The notes: generated from the letters alone by a model not told the origin. 64,000 bases of DNA from Gammaproteobacteria bacterium (GCA_017577365.1 PKRJ01000004.1:42468-106467); one strand, 5' to 3'; shown: positions 36,746 through 46,756, numbered from the stretch's first letter. Made by a program: numbers and translations.

Positions 36746-38368
36746 ATGAGCCGTCCGTGCGTCGATAGAAGAACGTTCATCGGGGGCGGCGCCGCGCTCG
36801 CGCTCGGCACGCTGCCGCTCGTGTCCCTCGGTCAGGATCGCCGGCTCGCGACGATAGGCGGCATCGCGAGAACTCGCGCCGGCCGCGTCCGCGGGCTGCT
36901 CAAGGACGGCGTGCACCAGTTCTGGTGCGTGCCTTACGGCGCGCCGACGTCGGGCGAGAATCGGTTCATGCCGCCTCGGCCTCCCGCCCCTTGGTCCGGC
37001 GTCAAGGATCACTTCGAGATCACGTTCGCCGCGCCGATCGAACCGGGCGCCGAGGAGCCGGCGCCGGTCGTGACCGCGCTGAACCGACATACCCCGCAAA
37101 GCGAGGACTGCCTCACGCTCAATATCTTCACGCCGGGTCTCGACGGCGAAGCGCGGCCGGTCATGGTATGGCTGCACGGCGGCGGCTTCAGCGTCGGCTC
37201 GGGCAATTACCTGCTGTACGACGGCACCAATCTCGCGAAGAAGGAGAATGTCGTCGTCGTCTCGGTCAATCACCGCCTGAACGTTTTCGGCTTCCTGCAT
37301 CTTGCCGATATCGGCGGAGAGAAATGGGCGCGATCGACGAACGTCGGCCTACAGGATCTCGTCGCGGCGCTCGCGTGGGTGCGCGACAACATCGAGAGCT
37401 TCGGCGGCGATCCCGACCGCGTCACGATCTTCGGCCAGTCCGGCGGCGGCGGTAAGACGACGACGCTGATGGCGATGCCGTCCGCGCGCGGACTCTTCCA
37501 TCGCGCGATCGCGCAGAGCGGCTCCGCGTTCCGCGGGCAAACGGCCGACGACGCGACCGAGGGCGCGCTGAGGCTGCTGCGCCGGCTCGGCATCGACGAG
37601 CGCAACCTCGACCGGCTGCATGACCTCGATTTCCGCGAAATTCAGGCCGCGTATTACGCGGAGCCGCGAATCCCGCGGCTCGCGACGGGCCCCGTCATCG
37701 ACGGCACGATCCTGCCGCGGCATCAGTGGGATCCGACCGCGCCGGCGTACTCCGCCGACGTGCCGCTCATCGCCGGCTCGACCGAGACCGAGGACGGGTG
37801 GATCGGTCCTCCGCCGTACGATCTCTCCGACGACGAGATGCTCGAGCGCTTCTCGACGCGCATCGCGAACGGCGACCGGGACGAGGGACGGCGGTTGATC
37901 GAGCTATACAAGCGCCTCCATCCGAATCGCCGCAATCAGATGCTGTGGCTCACCGCCGACGCGGACAACACGCGTCGCTACAACGCGCAGCAGCTGTGCC
38001 GGCTGAAGCACGCGCAGAATGCCGCGCCGGCGTATCTCTATTTCTTCGACTGGCACTCGCCGGTGCACAACGGACGAATGGGCGCTTACCACACGCTCGA
38101 TATCCCGTTCGTGCTCTACAAGCTCGATATCGGCGCATCGATGACCGGCGCCGCGCAATCGCGCTACGAGCTCGGCCACGTGATGAGCGCGGCGTGGGCG
38201 GCGTTCGCGCGCACCGGCGATCCGAATCATCCGGACATGCCGCGCTGGCCGCAGTTCGATCCGGAGCGTTATCCGACGATGACGTTCGGCGAGACCGTCC
38301 GCGTCGAGAACGACCCGAATCGTGAGGCACGGCTCGCGATCGAGGCGCTGAAGCGGCAGGCGTCGTAG
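36746..38368 (+). CDS. carboxylesterase type B family (para-nitrobenzyl-esterase-like), exported
   Basis: 540 residues, with GGGGGGAGG before ATG 36746. The N-terminus DRRTFIGGGAALALG has a Tat-like twin-Arg signal. The family blocks are SEDCLTLNIF (119-128), the oxyanion hole HGGGF (144-148), and the nucleophile Ser232 in FGQSGGGGKT. The acid should be near 345 (AGSTETEDGW) and the His in GAYHTLDIPFV. Members hydrolyse carboxylic esters and sometimes lactones or drug-like esters. The gene stands between two hypothetical-rich blocks, and the downstream GST follows 31 bases later and may share its mRNA. Confidence 0.92.
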   Translation: MSRPCVDRRTFIGGGAALALGTLPLVSLGQDRRLATIGGIARTRAGRVRGLLKDGVHQFWCVPYGAPTSGENRFMPPRPPAPWSGVKDHFEITFAAPIEPGAEEPAPVVTALNRHTPQSEDCLTLNIFTPGLDGEARPVMVWLHGGGFSVGSGNYLLYDGTNLAKKENVVVVSVNHRLNVFGFLHLADIGGEKWARSTNVGLQDLVAALAWVRDNIESFGGDPDRVTIFGQSGGGGKTTTLMAMPSARGLFHRAIAQSGSAFRGQTADDATEGALRLLRRLGIDERNLDRLHDLDFREIQAAYYAEPRIPRLATGPVIDGTILPRHQWDPTAPAYSADVPLIAGSTETEDGWIGPPPYDLSDDEMLERFSTRIANGDRDEGRRLIELYKRLHPNRRNQMLWLTADADNTRRYNAQQLCRLKHAQNAAPAYLYFFDWHSPVHNGRMGAYHTLDIPFVLYKLDIGASMTGAAQSRYELGHVMSAAWAAFARTGDPNHPDMPRWPQFDPERYPTMTFGETVRVENDPNREARLAIEALKRQAS

Positions 38369-38399
38369 CCCGCTCATCCCGACACGGTCCGGCGTTAGA

Positions 38400-39134
38400 A
38401 TGGCGGGCATGCCCGAGCTGGTCCTCACCGTCCTGAGCCTCCGCTATTCGTCGTGGTCGATGCGCGCATGGCTCGCGCTCACGCACGCCGGCGCGTCGTT
38501 TCGCACCGTAACCGTCGAGCTTCCGCATATGACGCGGAAAGCGCACGAGCCCGAGATCACGCTGTCGCTCGCCGAGCGGCGCAAGCTCGGCAGCGTCAGC
38601 GGCCTATTTCCCGTGCTGCGCGTCGACGGCGAGCCGATTCACGAGTCGCTCGCGATCTGCGAGCTCGTCGCGGAGCTGTTTCCCGACGCGGGGCTTTGGC
38701 CCGCCGATCGCTTGGCGCGCGCTCGCGCACGCGCGATCAGCGTGGAGATGGCGAGCGGCTTTCGCGCGATCCGCGGCGAGCTCTCGTCGCATCTCTTCGC
38801 GCGCGTCCCGAGCTTCTCGCCGAGCCGAGAAGCGCGCGAAGAGATCGCTCGAGTATTCGAGATTTGGACCGAGGCCCTCGACCGCTCGGGCGGTCCCTAT
38901 CTCTTCGGCGATTTCGGTATCGCGGACGCGATGTATTACCCGATGCTGGGTCGTTTCAGGACGTACGGCGTCGAGCTGCCCGCGGCCGTCGCGCCGTACG
39001 CCGAAGCGCTCGAGCGCGCGCCCGCCGTGCGCGCGCTGATCGAGACCGCGCGCACGGCGCCTCGCCTCGCGCTATACGACCGTTACGTGCAGCTCCTGGG
39101 CGGCGATCCCGACGCCGCGTTGCCGCACGGTTGA
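38400..39134 (+). CDS. glutathione S-transferase family protein
   Basis: 244 residues. The thioredoxin-fold half starts LTVLSLRYSSWSMRAWLAL, placing Ser17/Ser18 at the catalytic turn (tau/zeta-like serine). GLFPVLRVDGEPIHESLAICE carries the cis-Pro and the glutathione-binding ESLA. The C-terminal helical domain contains FGDFGIADAMYYPML, the N-capping box. The chain is longer than the other GST in the window and only distantly like it, so the two are not a recent duplication. The substrate is unknown. Confidence 0.86.
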   Translation: MAGMPELVLTVLSLRYSSWSMRAWLALTHAGASFRTVTVELPHMTRKAHEPEITLSLAERRKLGSVSGLFPVLRVDGEPIHESLAICELVAELFPDAGLWPADRLARARARAISVEMASGFRAIRGELSSHLFARVPSFSPSREAREEIARVFEIWTEALDRSGGPYLFGDFGIADAMYYPMLGRFRTYGVELPAAVAPYAEALERAPAVRALIETARTAPRLALYDRYVQLLGGDPDAALPHG

Positions 39135-39189
39135 GCGCAACGCCTGGCGGACGACGATGCCGCGCGGAGAGGTCTTCGCGCGGCTCGGC

Positions 39190-39930
39190 CTAGTAGAGTG
39201 CGCTCGCGAGCTTGCGCCGATACTCGGAGACGAGCTGCGGATCGTCCGACGCCAGCGTGAACAGCCCGAGAAGCTGGCGTTTCGCCTCCCCGTCTCTCCA
39301 GTTCCGGTCGCGACGGACGATCTCGAGCAGCTCCTCCATCGCGTCGCGATACCGCCGAGCCGCAGCCAGAAGGCCGGCGAGCGCGAGGCGCGCGTCGTGA
39401 TCGGCGGGATTCGCAGCGAGCCGTTCGCGCAGCGCCGTTTCGTCCTCGCCGTCCGCGCCGAGGTGTGCGTACCGGATGCGAAGCTTGAGCGCATCGATCC
39501 GCTCGGCGAGCTCCGGCGCCGACTTGATCTCGGACAGCACGCGCTCGGCGTCGTCGAGACGGCCTTCGGCGACGAGCTGCTCGGCCTGGGCGAGCAGACG
39601 CTCCGCTTCCGACGGCAACAGCCGCTCGAAGAAGACCCTGACCTGACTTTCCGGCTGCGCCCCGATGAACTGCGCGACGGGACGTCCCTCGCGGAACGCG
39701 ATGACGTTCGGGATCGAGCGGATATTGAACACGGCGGCGACGTCGCCGTTCTCGTCCGTGTTGACCTTGACGAGCTTGATCCGGCCGGCGTAATCGGCCG
39801 CGACCTTCTCGATGATCGGACCGAGCGTACGGCACGGGCCGCACCACGGCGCCCAGAAGTCGACGACGACGGGCAGCCGTTTCGAAGCCTCGAGAACCTC
39901 TTGCTCGAACGTCGCGGTCGTGACGTCCAT
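39190..39930 (-). CDS. cnoX: thioredoxin-TPR co-chaperone CnoX (YbbN)
   Basis: 246 residues. ATG 39930 with AAGGAG 5 bases upstream is preferred over the frame start at 39999. The thioredoxin domain (1-105) keeps FWAPWCGPC with Cys30 and Cys33; some family members (E. coli) have lost the active site, so redox activity here is plausible. The cis-Pro lies in RSIPNVIAFR. The C-terminal half has TPR-like helical repeats (AEQLVAEGRLDDAERVL, and LALAGLLAAARRYRDAMEELL). CnoX holds oxidised clients and hands them to GroEL or DnaK. It follows the MazG-like gene by 114 bases on the same strand. Confidence 0.9.
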   Translation of the reverse strand: MDVTTATFEQEVLEASKRLPVVVDFWAPWCGPCRTLGPIIEKVAADYAGRIKLVKVNTDENGDVAAVFNIRSIPNVIAFREGRPVAQFIGAQPESQVRVFFERLLPSEAERLLAQAEQLVAEGRLDDAERVLSEIKSAPELAERIDALKLRIRYAHLGADGEDETALRERLAANPADHDARLALAGLLAAARRYRDAMEELLEIVRRDRNWRDGEAKRQLLGLFTLASDDPQLVSEYRRKLASALY

Positions 39931-40044
39931 CGGCGCTCCTTCGCGGCGATCGGCAGCCGGGGCGAGCACGCCGCCGCCTTGCGGCCCGCCCGTCTTCACG
40001 TCAGAGAGTATAGCGCGGCGGGGGCGGCTGCCCTTCTGCGCCGA

Positions 40045-40404
40045 TCAGTCGTATTCGGTGTACTTGCGCGCGTCGCCGCGTACCCGGTCGGCCGGATACT
40101 TGGCCTCGTTCAGCTCGATCTTCTCGGCGGCAGCTTCGAGCAGATCGACGCCGAGCCGGTCGGCGAGGCGCAGCAGGTAGATGAAGACGTCCGCGAGCTC
40201 GTGCCGAACCTCGCGGCGTTTCTTCTCGTCGAGCGACGCGCTTTCGTCCTCGGTCAGCCACTGAAAGAGCTCGAGCAGTTCGCCGGTCTCCGCGGCGAGC
40301 GCCATGGCGAGATTCTTCGGCGAGTGGAAGCGCTCCCAGTCGCGCTCGGCCGCGAAACGGCGCAAACGCGCCGCGAGCCGGTCGAGATCGTCGTTGCCGG
40401 GCAC
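40045..40404 (-). CDS. MazG-like nucleotide pyrophosphohydrolase
   Basis: 119 residues. The start is GTG 40404 with GGAG 7 bases upstream, one base after the stop of the hybrid kinase, so translation is probably coupled. The all-alpha NTP-PPase motifs are present: ETGELLELFQW (EExxE-type) and ELADVFIYLLRLAD (ExxD). The KNLAMALAAETGE start is typical of the single-domain MazG-like (RS21-C6/dCTPase) group. These remove pyrophosphate from dCTP or modified nucleotides. Cytosolic. Why it is tied to a sensor kinase is not known. Confidence 0.88.
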   Translation of the reverse strand: MPGNDDLDRLAARLRRFAAERDWERFHSPKNLAMALAAETGELLELFQWLTEDESASLDEKKRREVRHELADVFIYLLRLADRLGVDLLEAAAEKIELNEAKYPADRVRGDARKYTEYD

Positions 40405-40405
40405 G

Positions 40406-43400
40406 TCAGTCTCCGAGGATCAGCCGCTTCAGCACATCGAAGCTCGCCGGCTTCTGCACGAAGTGATCGAAACCGGCCCCCCGCCAGTCGATCTCGCCTT
40501 CGCGCCGCCCGGAAAGGCAGATGAACCTGCACGGTCCGAGATCGGCACGCGACTTCAGCGCCCCGACGAGCTCGTCGCCGCCGATGTCCGGTAGGCCGAT
40601 ATCGATGACGGCCACGGTCGGCTTGAACGAATCGACCGCGGAGAGCGCTTCGCCGCCGCTCACGGCCGTCGCGACGTCGCAGCCGCTGTTCTGCAGCAGC
40701 AGGCGAAGCAACGTGCAGCTGTCGCGATTGTCGTCGACGACGAGAACCCGCACGGCGCGCTGCGAATCTTCGTCGGCGAGTTCCGAGCCCGTTGCGCCGA
40801 GCCGGCCTTCGCCGCCGTCGGCCGGCTCCTCGGCCTCGGGCACCCGGAACCCGTACGCGCGCCTCCGCTCCGCGAGCTCCGCGAGCGTCACGTCGCTCGC
40901 GTAATAGGCGACGGTATTCACGAGCGTCGCCCTGGACAGCGGTTTGCTCAGGTAGTCGTCGCATCCCGACTCGAGGCAGCGCCGCTCGTAGCTCTTCATC
41001 GCGTTTGCGGTCAACGCGATGATCGGCCTGTCGTAACCTCGCTCGCGCAAAGCCCTGGCGGCCGCATAGCCGTCGAGCATCGGCATTTGCATGTCGAGCA
41101 GGACAACGTCGAAGGGATCGCCTTGTGCTTCCGCCACGGCGACCTGCTCGAGCGCTTCGCGTCCGTCCGCGGCGTGCGAGACCCGCGCGCCGGCTTCCTC
41201 GAGCATGTGCTGCGCGAGATAGCGCATGTCGCGCCGATCGTCGACGACGAGCACGCGACAGGACAGTGAGCGTATGTCGCCTACTTCGAAGCGCTGGCCG
41301 AGCGGTTTCGATTCCGGCTCGAACATCTCGACGCCGTCGAGCGCTCCAGTGGCGACCGTCACGGTGAACGTGCTGCCGGCGCCCGAGCGCGTCTTGACGG
41401 TCACGTCGCCGCCGAGCATGCGGCTCAACGCGCGGCAGATCGAAAGGCCCAAGCCGCTGCCGCCGAAACGCCGCGTCACGGACGAATCGGCCTGCGTGAA
41501 CGGCTGGAACAGCCGTTCGACGATCTCGTCGGGGATGCCGGGCCCGGTATCGACGACGTCGATGCGAAGCTTCGATTCGTCCGGCAGCAGCCCGACGACG
41601 ATGCGCACGCTGCCGCTGTCGGTGAACTTGATCGCGTTCTCGACGAGATTGATGAGAATCTGCTTGAGGCGCGTCGGGTCCGTCTCGATCGTCTCGGGCA
41701 AGGGCCCGTCGAACTCGATCTCGAGCGCGAGCCCCTTCTCCATCGCGTGCAGCTTCAACAGCGACTGCACCTCGCGCACGATCGTGTCGGGCCTGACCCT
41801 GCGGCGATCGAGCTCGAGCTTGCCGGCCTCGATGCGGGAAAGATCGAGGATGTCGTCGATGATCTCGAGCAGATACAAGCCGTTCGTCCGTATCGTCTCG
41901 AGGCTCTGCAGGTTGTCCGGATCCCGGAGCTGACTCGCGAGGATTTCCGCGTAACCGAGAATCGCGGACATCGGCGTGCGGATCTCGTGGCTCATGTTCG
42001 CGAGAAACTCGCTCTTCGCCTTGTCCGCGGCTTCCGCGATGCGCCGCGCCTCCCGCAGCTCCATCTCGGTCTGCTTCTGATTCGTGATGTCGTGCGCGAT
42101 GCCGTGCCAGAGAATCGTGCCGTCCGGCTGAGCGACCGGGCTCGCGTACGCCTCGACCCAGATCACCCCCTTCTTCGGGTGGTCGTAGCGGAATTGCGCG
42201 TGCCACATCGACATCGTTTCCGCCGAGCGGATCGTGACCTCGCGAAGCCGTTCGTTGTCCTCGTCGGGAATGCGCGCGAAGAGCAGGCTCGCGTCGTCGG
42301 TCAGCAAGCCGGGCTCGAGACCGTAGAGCTCGGACGCGTTCGGCGCCATGTACGGGAACGACGGCCGTCCTTCGCTCGGCCGAACCTTGAACGTGAAGAC
42401 CGTGCCAGGCGTCGCCTCCGCGATGCGGCGCAGTCGCTCGGCGAGCTCGAGCCGCTCGAAATTCGCCTGTTCCGCCTCCTTGCGCTGCGTGACGTCCTCG
42501 AACGTGCCTATGACGCGGACGGCGCGTCCGTCGGAGAAATAGGCTTGGCGAATGTCCCGTATCCAACGCACGCTGCCGTCGTCGCCGGGAAGCGTGCGGT
42601 ACTCGATGTCGCAGTGACCGCCGTCCAACGGGGAGAGACAGCGCCGAGCGGCCTCCTCGACGCGCGGCCGATCCTCGGGATGCACGCGCGAAACGAGGTC
42701 CCCGTACGTCATCTCCTCGTGCGGCGAGACGCCGAGAAGCTCCTTCGCGCGTGCACTCGCGACGATGCGATCCGCCCGCACGTCGTAGTCCCACGTGCCG
42801 AGGTCGTGCGCCGCCGTCGCGAGGCGCAGCCGCTCCTCCGCCTCCTGCAGCGCCTGCTCGCCGCGCCGCAGGAGATAGGCGTCGGAAAGGATGTGCGCGA
42901 CGGTCTCCATGAAGTCGATATCGTCGTCCGAGAAAGTCGCCTCGTGGGTCGTGTGGACGCCGAGCACCCCGATCGGACCCTTCTCGTCTCGGATCACCGT
43001 GCTGATGCCGCTGACGATGCCGTGCGAGACGAGAAGCTCGGGCGACTTGAAGCGCTCGTCCTCCTCGAGCTTCGTGACGACCACGGGTCGATCGGAGATC
43101 AGCGTAAGGGCGGCTTGAGAGTCGCTCTCCCTGTCGATGACGTACCGACCGACGAGACCTTCGCGCCACCCGACGCCGGCCCGCAGCAAGAGCGTCTTGC
43201 CGTCCGGCAAGAGCTCTAGCAGCTTCACGAACTCGGCGTCGAAAGCCTTCTGCACGGTTCGAACGGCGATATCGAACAGCGCGTGGATGTCCTTCTCGAT
43301 GAGCGCCGCTTGCCCGAGCGACGCGAGAGCCTTCTGCTGCCGCTCGCGGCGGCTCAGCTTCAGCGCAACGCGCTGCAGCTGCGTGACGTCCGAGTACGTG

Positions 43401-45976
43401 ACGACGACGCCTTCGACGCGCTTGTCGGATGTCCGGTACGGGAGCACTCGCCGCTGGTAGTAGCGTTCTCCGCTCCTCGACTGCACTTGCCGTTCGCGCG
43501 GCTTGAGATCGTGGAGCACCTGACGCGCTTCATCGAGGAGCTCGGGATCGTCGATGCTCGACGAGATATCGGTCAGCGGCCGCCCGACGTCGGACGGAAT
43601 CAGGTTGAACAGCTCGAGGCACGACGGGGTGTAGCGGCGGATGCGCCATTCCGCGTCGAGAAAGATCGTCGGAACGTTGCTGCTCGTCAGCAGGTTGTCG
43701 AGATCGTTGGTCGTGCTCTGGAGCTCTGCGACCTTCGCCTCGAGCTGATGATTGAGCGTCGTGAGCTCCTCGTTGAGAGATTGCAGCTCCTCCTTCGAGG
43801 TCTCGAGCTCCTCGTTGCCGGATTGAAGCTCCTCGTTGATGGAGATCGCTTCCTCGTGCGCGGCCTTGAGCGCGTCGTTCGCCGCCTCGAGATCCTCGAT
43901 CGTGCTGTTGAGCTGCTCGCGCGTCGCCGCGAGCTCCGCCTGCAGCTCGCGGACGAGCTCGCTCTCGGTATCGACGACGGCGTCTTCTGCGGCCACGGCG
44001 GAAACGGACAACGGCTCGAACGTGACGAGCAACGTGCCTTCGTCGGGCGGGCCCCCCTCGAGCGGACGAACGACGACCTTGCAGCGCGCGATACGCTCTT
44101 CCCGCTGCACACGGCTCTCGGTGGCGACGCGCTGCCCGGTACGACGCGCCTCCTTGAGCGCCGAGCGCAGCTTCGAGCGCAGCCCTTCCCGCGCGAGCTC
44201 CACGACGTCCGGGTAATCGGCGTCGACCTCGCCGAGCGAGAGCTGAAGATACAGATCCGCCGACCCGTGCACGTAAAGCAGTCGGTCGTGCGCGTCGACG
44301 ACGGCGACCCCCCGCTCGAGCTCGCGCAACAGCTGTCGTTGCACGCGTTCGGCGATGCCTCGGCCGCGAGCCGGGATTCGCCCGTGCCCCGCCGACTGCG
44401 GCACGCGCAGAGAAGGCGTCGGCAAGCGCACGGAGGCTTCCGTGAACGTATCGACCGGCGGCGGCACGGGCTGATCGGTGCGGCGGAAGATGCGCCATTT
44501 CTTCGAGATCGGCGCGAACGCGACGTTCGACGTGCCGACCGTCTCGGAGTTGCCGAGAAACAGGCAGCCTCCCTTCTTCAGCGCGTACTGGAACACCGAG
44601 ATCACGCGTTGCTGCGCTTCCGGCTCGAGGTAGATCAGCAAGTTTCGGCAACAGATCAAATCGAGGCGCGAGAACGGAGGCTGGACGAGCACGTTCTGCT
44701 CCGCGAAGACGACGCACTCTCGCAAGGCCTTCGAGACCTTGTAGTGCTCGCCTTCCTTCACGAAGAATCGTGCGAGCCTCTCCGGAGAGACGTCGTTCTC
44801 GATCGAGCTCGGATAGATGCCCGCACGTGCCGCGTCGAGCGCATCCTCGGCGACGTCGGTCGCGAAGATCTGCATCCTGCGCGAAACGCCCGCGGCGTCG
44901 AGCCTCTCCTTGAGCAGCATCGCGAGGGTGTAGGCTTCCTCTCCCGTCGCGCACCCCGGTATCCACGCGCGTATCGGCACCGAGGCGTCCGCGCCGACGA
45001 CCAGCTCGCGCAGCACCTTCCGATCCAGCACGGCCCAAGCTTCTTCGTCCCTGAAGAATCGAGTGACGCAGATCAAAAGGTCGCGGCGCAACGCTTGCAC
45101 CTCCGACGGATTCTCGCGCAACAGCTCGACGTACTCCGAAATACGGTCGATCTGATTGAGACCCATGCGCCGCTGAACGCGACGCCAAAGCGTATTCTTA
45201 CGATATCTGCGGAAGTCGTGATTAGTTTCGGCGCGCAATAGTTCGGTGATAGGCAACAGATCCTCTTCGATCAGCGTTGTCGACGGGCTGCTGCTGTCGC
45301 GCGAACCTTCCAAGAATCCGAAGCACGCGTGCCGCGCATAGCTGACGAGCTTCTCCGGAATACGCGCCACGGGAAGGATCATGTCGATGTGCGCCGTATC
45401 GAACGGGCTGCGCGGTAGCCGTCGAAGCGCACTACCGCCCGGCTCGTCGACCACCGTGAGCCCGCCGCGCTCCTTGATCTCGCGCAGACCCGCCTCGCCG
45501 CACGGCTTTCCGCCGGACAACACGACGCCGACCGCGCGCTCCGCCCTTCCCGAGGCGAGCTCGGTGAACAGGCGGTCGATTTCCCCGCACGCGCTGTTAC
45601 GCGCGCGCTTCGGCCTGAGCGGATAAACCTCGCCGGCTTCTATCGCGACGGTGTGACGGGGGGCCGGGATATAAACGATGTTCGGCTCGATCGACGTGCG
45701 CTGCTGGACCTCTCGCACGGGCATCGCGGAGCGTTGTGCGAGCGCATCGCGCGCGGTCCCGTCTCCGTCGTCTCGTTGCTGCCAAACGACGACGAACGCC
45801 ATGCCCGGCCGCGGCGGCATCGCGGCCAGCAGCGCCGAGAGCGCGTCGTCGCAACCCGGCGACACGCCGACGCCGACGATCAGCGGGGGCGAGCGTTGCC
45901 CCGGGGCGAGGCCCGCCTCTCCCGCAGGGCCGCCCGCAACGTCCGGCGGATCCGCGTTGAATGAACGCTTCCGCAC
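40406..45976 (-). CDS. CheB/CheR fusion hybrid histidine kinase with PAS, GAF and two receiver domains
   Basis: 1856 residues from GTG 45976 (weak Shine-Dalgarno). Order: a CheB-like methylesterase domain (about 31-215); a CheR methyltransferase (about 225-500) with the SAM motif IPGCATGEEAYTL and CRNLLIYL; a coiled coil (about 670-765, repeats of NEELQS); PAS (767-862); GAF (880-1032); two more PAS (to about 1297); a HisKA with His1330 in MSHEIRTPM; HATPase with DTGPGIP and GGSGLGLSI; receiver 1 with Asp1628; receiver 2 with Asp1792. The CheB part keeps Ser39 but has Gln66 and Cys159 where the catalytic His and Asp belong. Such fusions act in stress or biofilm signalling. The mazG-like gene is coupled behind it. 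Confidence 0.95.
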   Translation of the reverse strand: MRKRSFNADPPDVAGGPAGEAGLAPGQRSPPLIVGVGVSPGCDDALSALLAAMPPRPGMAFVVVWQQRDDGDGTARDALAQRSAMPVREVQQRTSIEPNIVYIPAPRHTVAIEAGEVYPLRPKRARNSACGEIDRLFTELASGRAERAVGVVLSGGKPCGEAGLREIKERGGLTVVDEPGGSALRRLPRSPFDTAHIDMILPVARIPEKLVSYARHACFGFLEGSRDSSSPSTTLIEEDLLPITELLRAETNHDFRRYRKNTLWRRVQRRMGLNQIDRISEYVELLRENPSEVQALRRDLLICVTRFFRDEEAWAVLDRKVLRELVVGADASVPIRAWIPGCATGEEAYTLAMLLKERLDAAGVSRRMQIFATDVAEDALDAARAGIYPSSIENDVSPERLARFFVKEGEHYKVSKALRECVVFAEQNVLVQPPFSRLDLICCRNLLIYLEPEAQQRVISVFQYALKKGGCLFLGNSETVGTSNVAFAPISKKWRIFRRTDQPVPPPVDTFTEASVRLPTPSLRVPQSAGHGRIPARGRGIAERVQRQLLRELERGVAVVDAHDRLLYVHGSADLYLQLSLGEVDADYPDVVELAREGLRSKLRSALKEARRTGQRVATESRVQREERIARCKVVVRPLEGGPPDEGTLLVTFEPLSVSAVAAEDAVVDTESELVRELQAELAATREQLNSTIEDLEAANDALKAAHEEAISINEELQSGNEELETSKEELQSLNEELTTLNHQLEAKVAELQSTTNDLDNLLTSSNVPTIFLDAEWRIRRYTPSCLELFNLIPSDVGRPLTDISSSIDDPELLDEARQVLHDLKPRERQVQSRSGERYYQRRVLPYRTSDKRVEGVVVTYSDVTQLQRVALKLSRRERQQKALASLGQAALIEKDIHALFDIAVRTVQKAFDAEFVKLLELLPDGKTLLLRAGVGWREGLVGRYVIDRESDSQAALTLISDRPVVVTKLEEDERFKSPELLVSHGIVSGISTVIRDEKGPIGVLGVHTTHEATFSDDDIDFMETVAHILSDAYLLRRGEQALQEAEERLRLATAAHDLGTWDYDVRADRIVASARAKELLGVSPHEEMTYGDLVSRVHPEDRPRVEEAARRCLSPLDGGHCDIEYRTLPGDDGSVRWIRDIRQAYFSDGRAVRVIGTFEDVTQRKEAEQANFERLELAERLRRIAEATPGTVFTFKVRPSEGRPSFPYMAPNASELYGLEPGLLTDDASLLFARIPDEDNERLREVTIRSAETMSMWHAQFRYDHPKKGVIWVEAYASPVAQPDGTILWHGIAHDITNQKQTEMELREARRIAEAADKAKSEFLANMSHEIRTPMSAILGYAEILASQLRDPDNLQSLETIRTNGLYLLEIIDDILDLSRIEAGKLELDRRRVRPDTIVREVQSLLKLHAMEKGLALEIEFDGPLPETIETDPTRLKQILINLVENAIKFTDSGSVRIVVGLLPDESKLRIDVVDTGPGIPDEIVERLFQPFTQADSSVTRRFGGSGLGLSICRALSRMLGGDVTVKTRSGAGSTFTVTVATGALDGVEMFEPESKPLGQRFEVGDIRSLSCRVLVVDDRRDMRYLAQHMLEEAGARVSHAADGREALEQVAVAEAQGDPFDVVLLDMQMPMLDGYAAARALRERGYDRPIIALTANAMKSYERRCLESGCDDYLSKPLSRATLVNTVAYYASDVTLAELAERRRAYGFRVPEAEEPADGGEGRLGATGSELADEDSQRAVRVLVVDDNRDSCTLLRLLLQNSGCDVATAVSGGEALSAVDSFKPTVAVIDIGLPDIGGDELVGALKSRADLGPCRFICLSGRREGEIDWRGAGFDHFVQKPASFDVLKRLILGD

Positions 45977-46227
45977 TGCCTCGATTCTCGATCCCGCGGA
46001 ACGACGGGCATGGTAGCAACAATTGGGAGGCCCGGTACAAGCGCAGCTCGAGAAAGACGGAAGCGCTCCAAGAAAAATCCGCTGCGCCTGCTTCCCTGCG
46101 ACGGAACCGCCGAGCGGCTTGCCGGTTGGGGAGAGGGCTCCGCCTCGCTGGCGATCGACGGCGTCGCGCCGAGAGTGAGTCGGTCGAAAGTCGTGCCGCG
46201 CCCGGAAGCGGCCGGCAACGCGATGCG

Positions 46228-46731
46228 TCAGTGCACGGCGCGCTTCAGCTTGTGCACCGAGTCTCCGTAGTAATCGATCATGGCCCGATTCAGTGCGCGC
46301 GGCACATCGCTGGTCAGGCCCTCGGGATCGATCACCAGATACTTCATGCGTCGATCGGTGGGATGCGGCTCGTACTTCACGATACCGACGTTACCGCCTT
46401 CGCGAGTCAGCGACCATACCACTCGAGACGCCGTCGAGAACGGCATATTGAGCTTCTTGACCAGCGATACGAGCGTATGCGGCTTGCCGTCCATCTCGGC
46501 GACCAGGATCTCGAGCGCGACGAGATACTGGGCGAGCGTGATGTGCGGATAGTTCTCGTAGATGCACTCTAGCGCGGCGAGCATCGCTCGACGCACGCCT
46601 TCCGCGTCGAACTCGCGGTTGATCTCCGCGTCGAGTTTCTTTTTCTTCGTTTTCGCCTTCTTTTTGGCCCGAGCCGCCATATGCCGACCTATCGTAGACG
46701 AGTCCTGTCTTCTGTCAACGGAACGAGGCAT
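46228..46731 (-). CDS. MarR-type winged-helix transcriptional regulator
   Basis: 167 residues from ATG 46731 (AGAAGG 4-5 bases upstream); ATG 46680 (MAARAKK) is a possible later start. The N-terminus is very Lys-rich (KKKAKTKKKK). The winged helix lies at about 70-150: YPHITLAQYLVALEIL, then the recognition helix LNMPFSTASRVVWSL and the wing REGGNVGIVKYEPHPTDRR. MarR proteins are dimeric repressors sensing aromatic acids and similar ligands. The downstream-lying (upstream on this strand) AAHS transporter gene, 578 bases away, would be a reasonable target. A small inverted repeat just before its start could be an operator. Confidence 0.85.
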   Translation of the reverse strand: MPRSVDRRQDSSTIGRHMAARAKKKAKTKKKKLDAEINREFDAEGVRRAMLAALECIYENYPHITLAQYLVALEILVAEMDGKPHTLVSLVKKLNMPFSTASRVVWSLTREGGNVGIVKYEPHPTDRRMKYLVIDPEGLTSDVPRALNRAMIDYYGDSVHKLKRAVH

Positions 46732-46756
46732 GATCCTTCTCTAGCTGGAGATTCTA

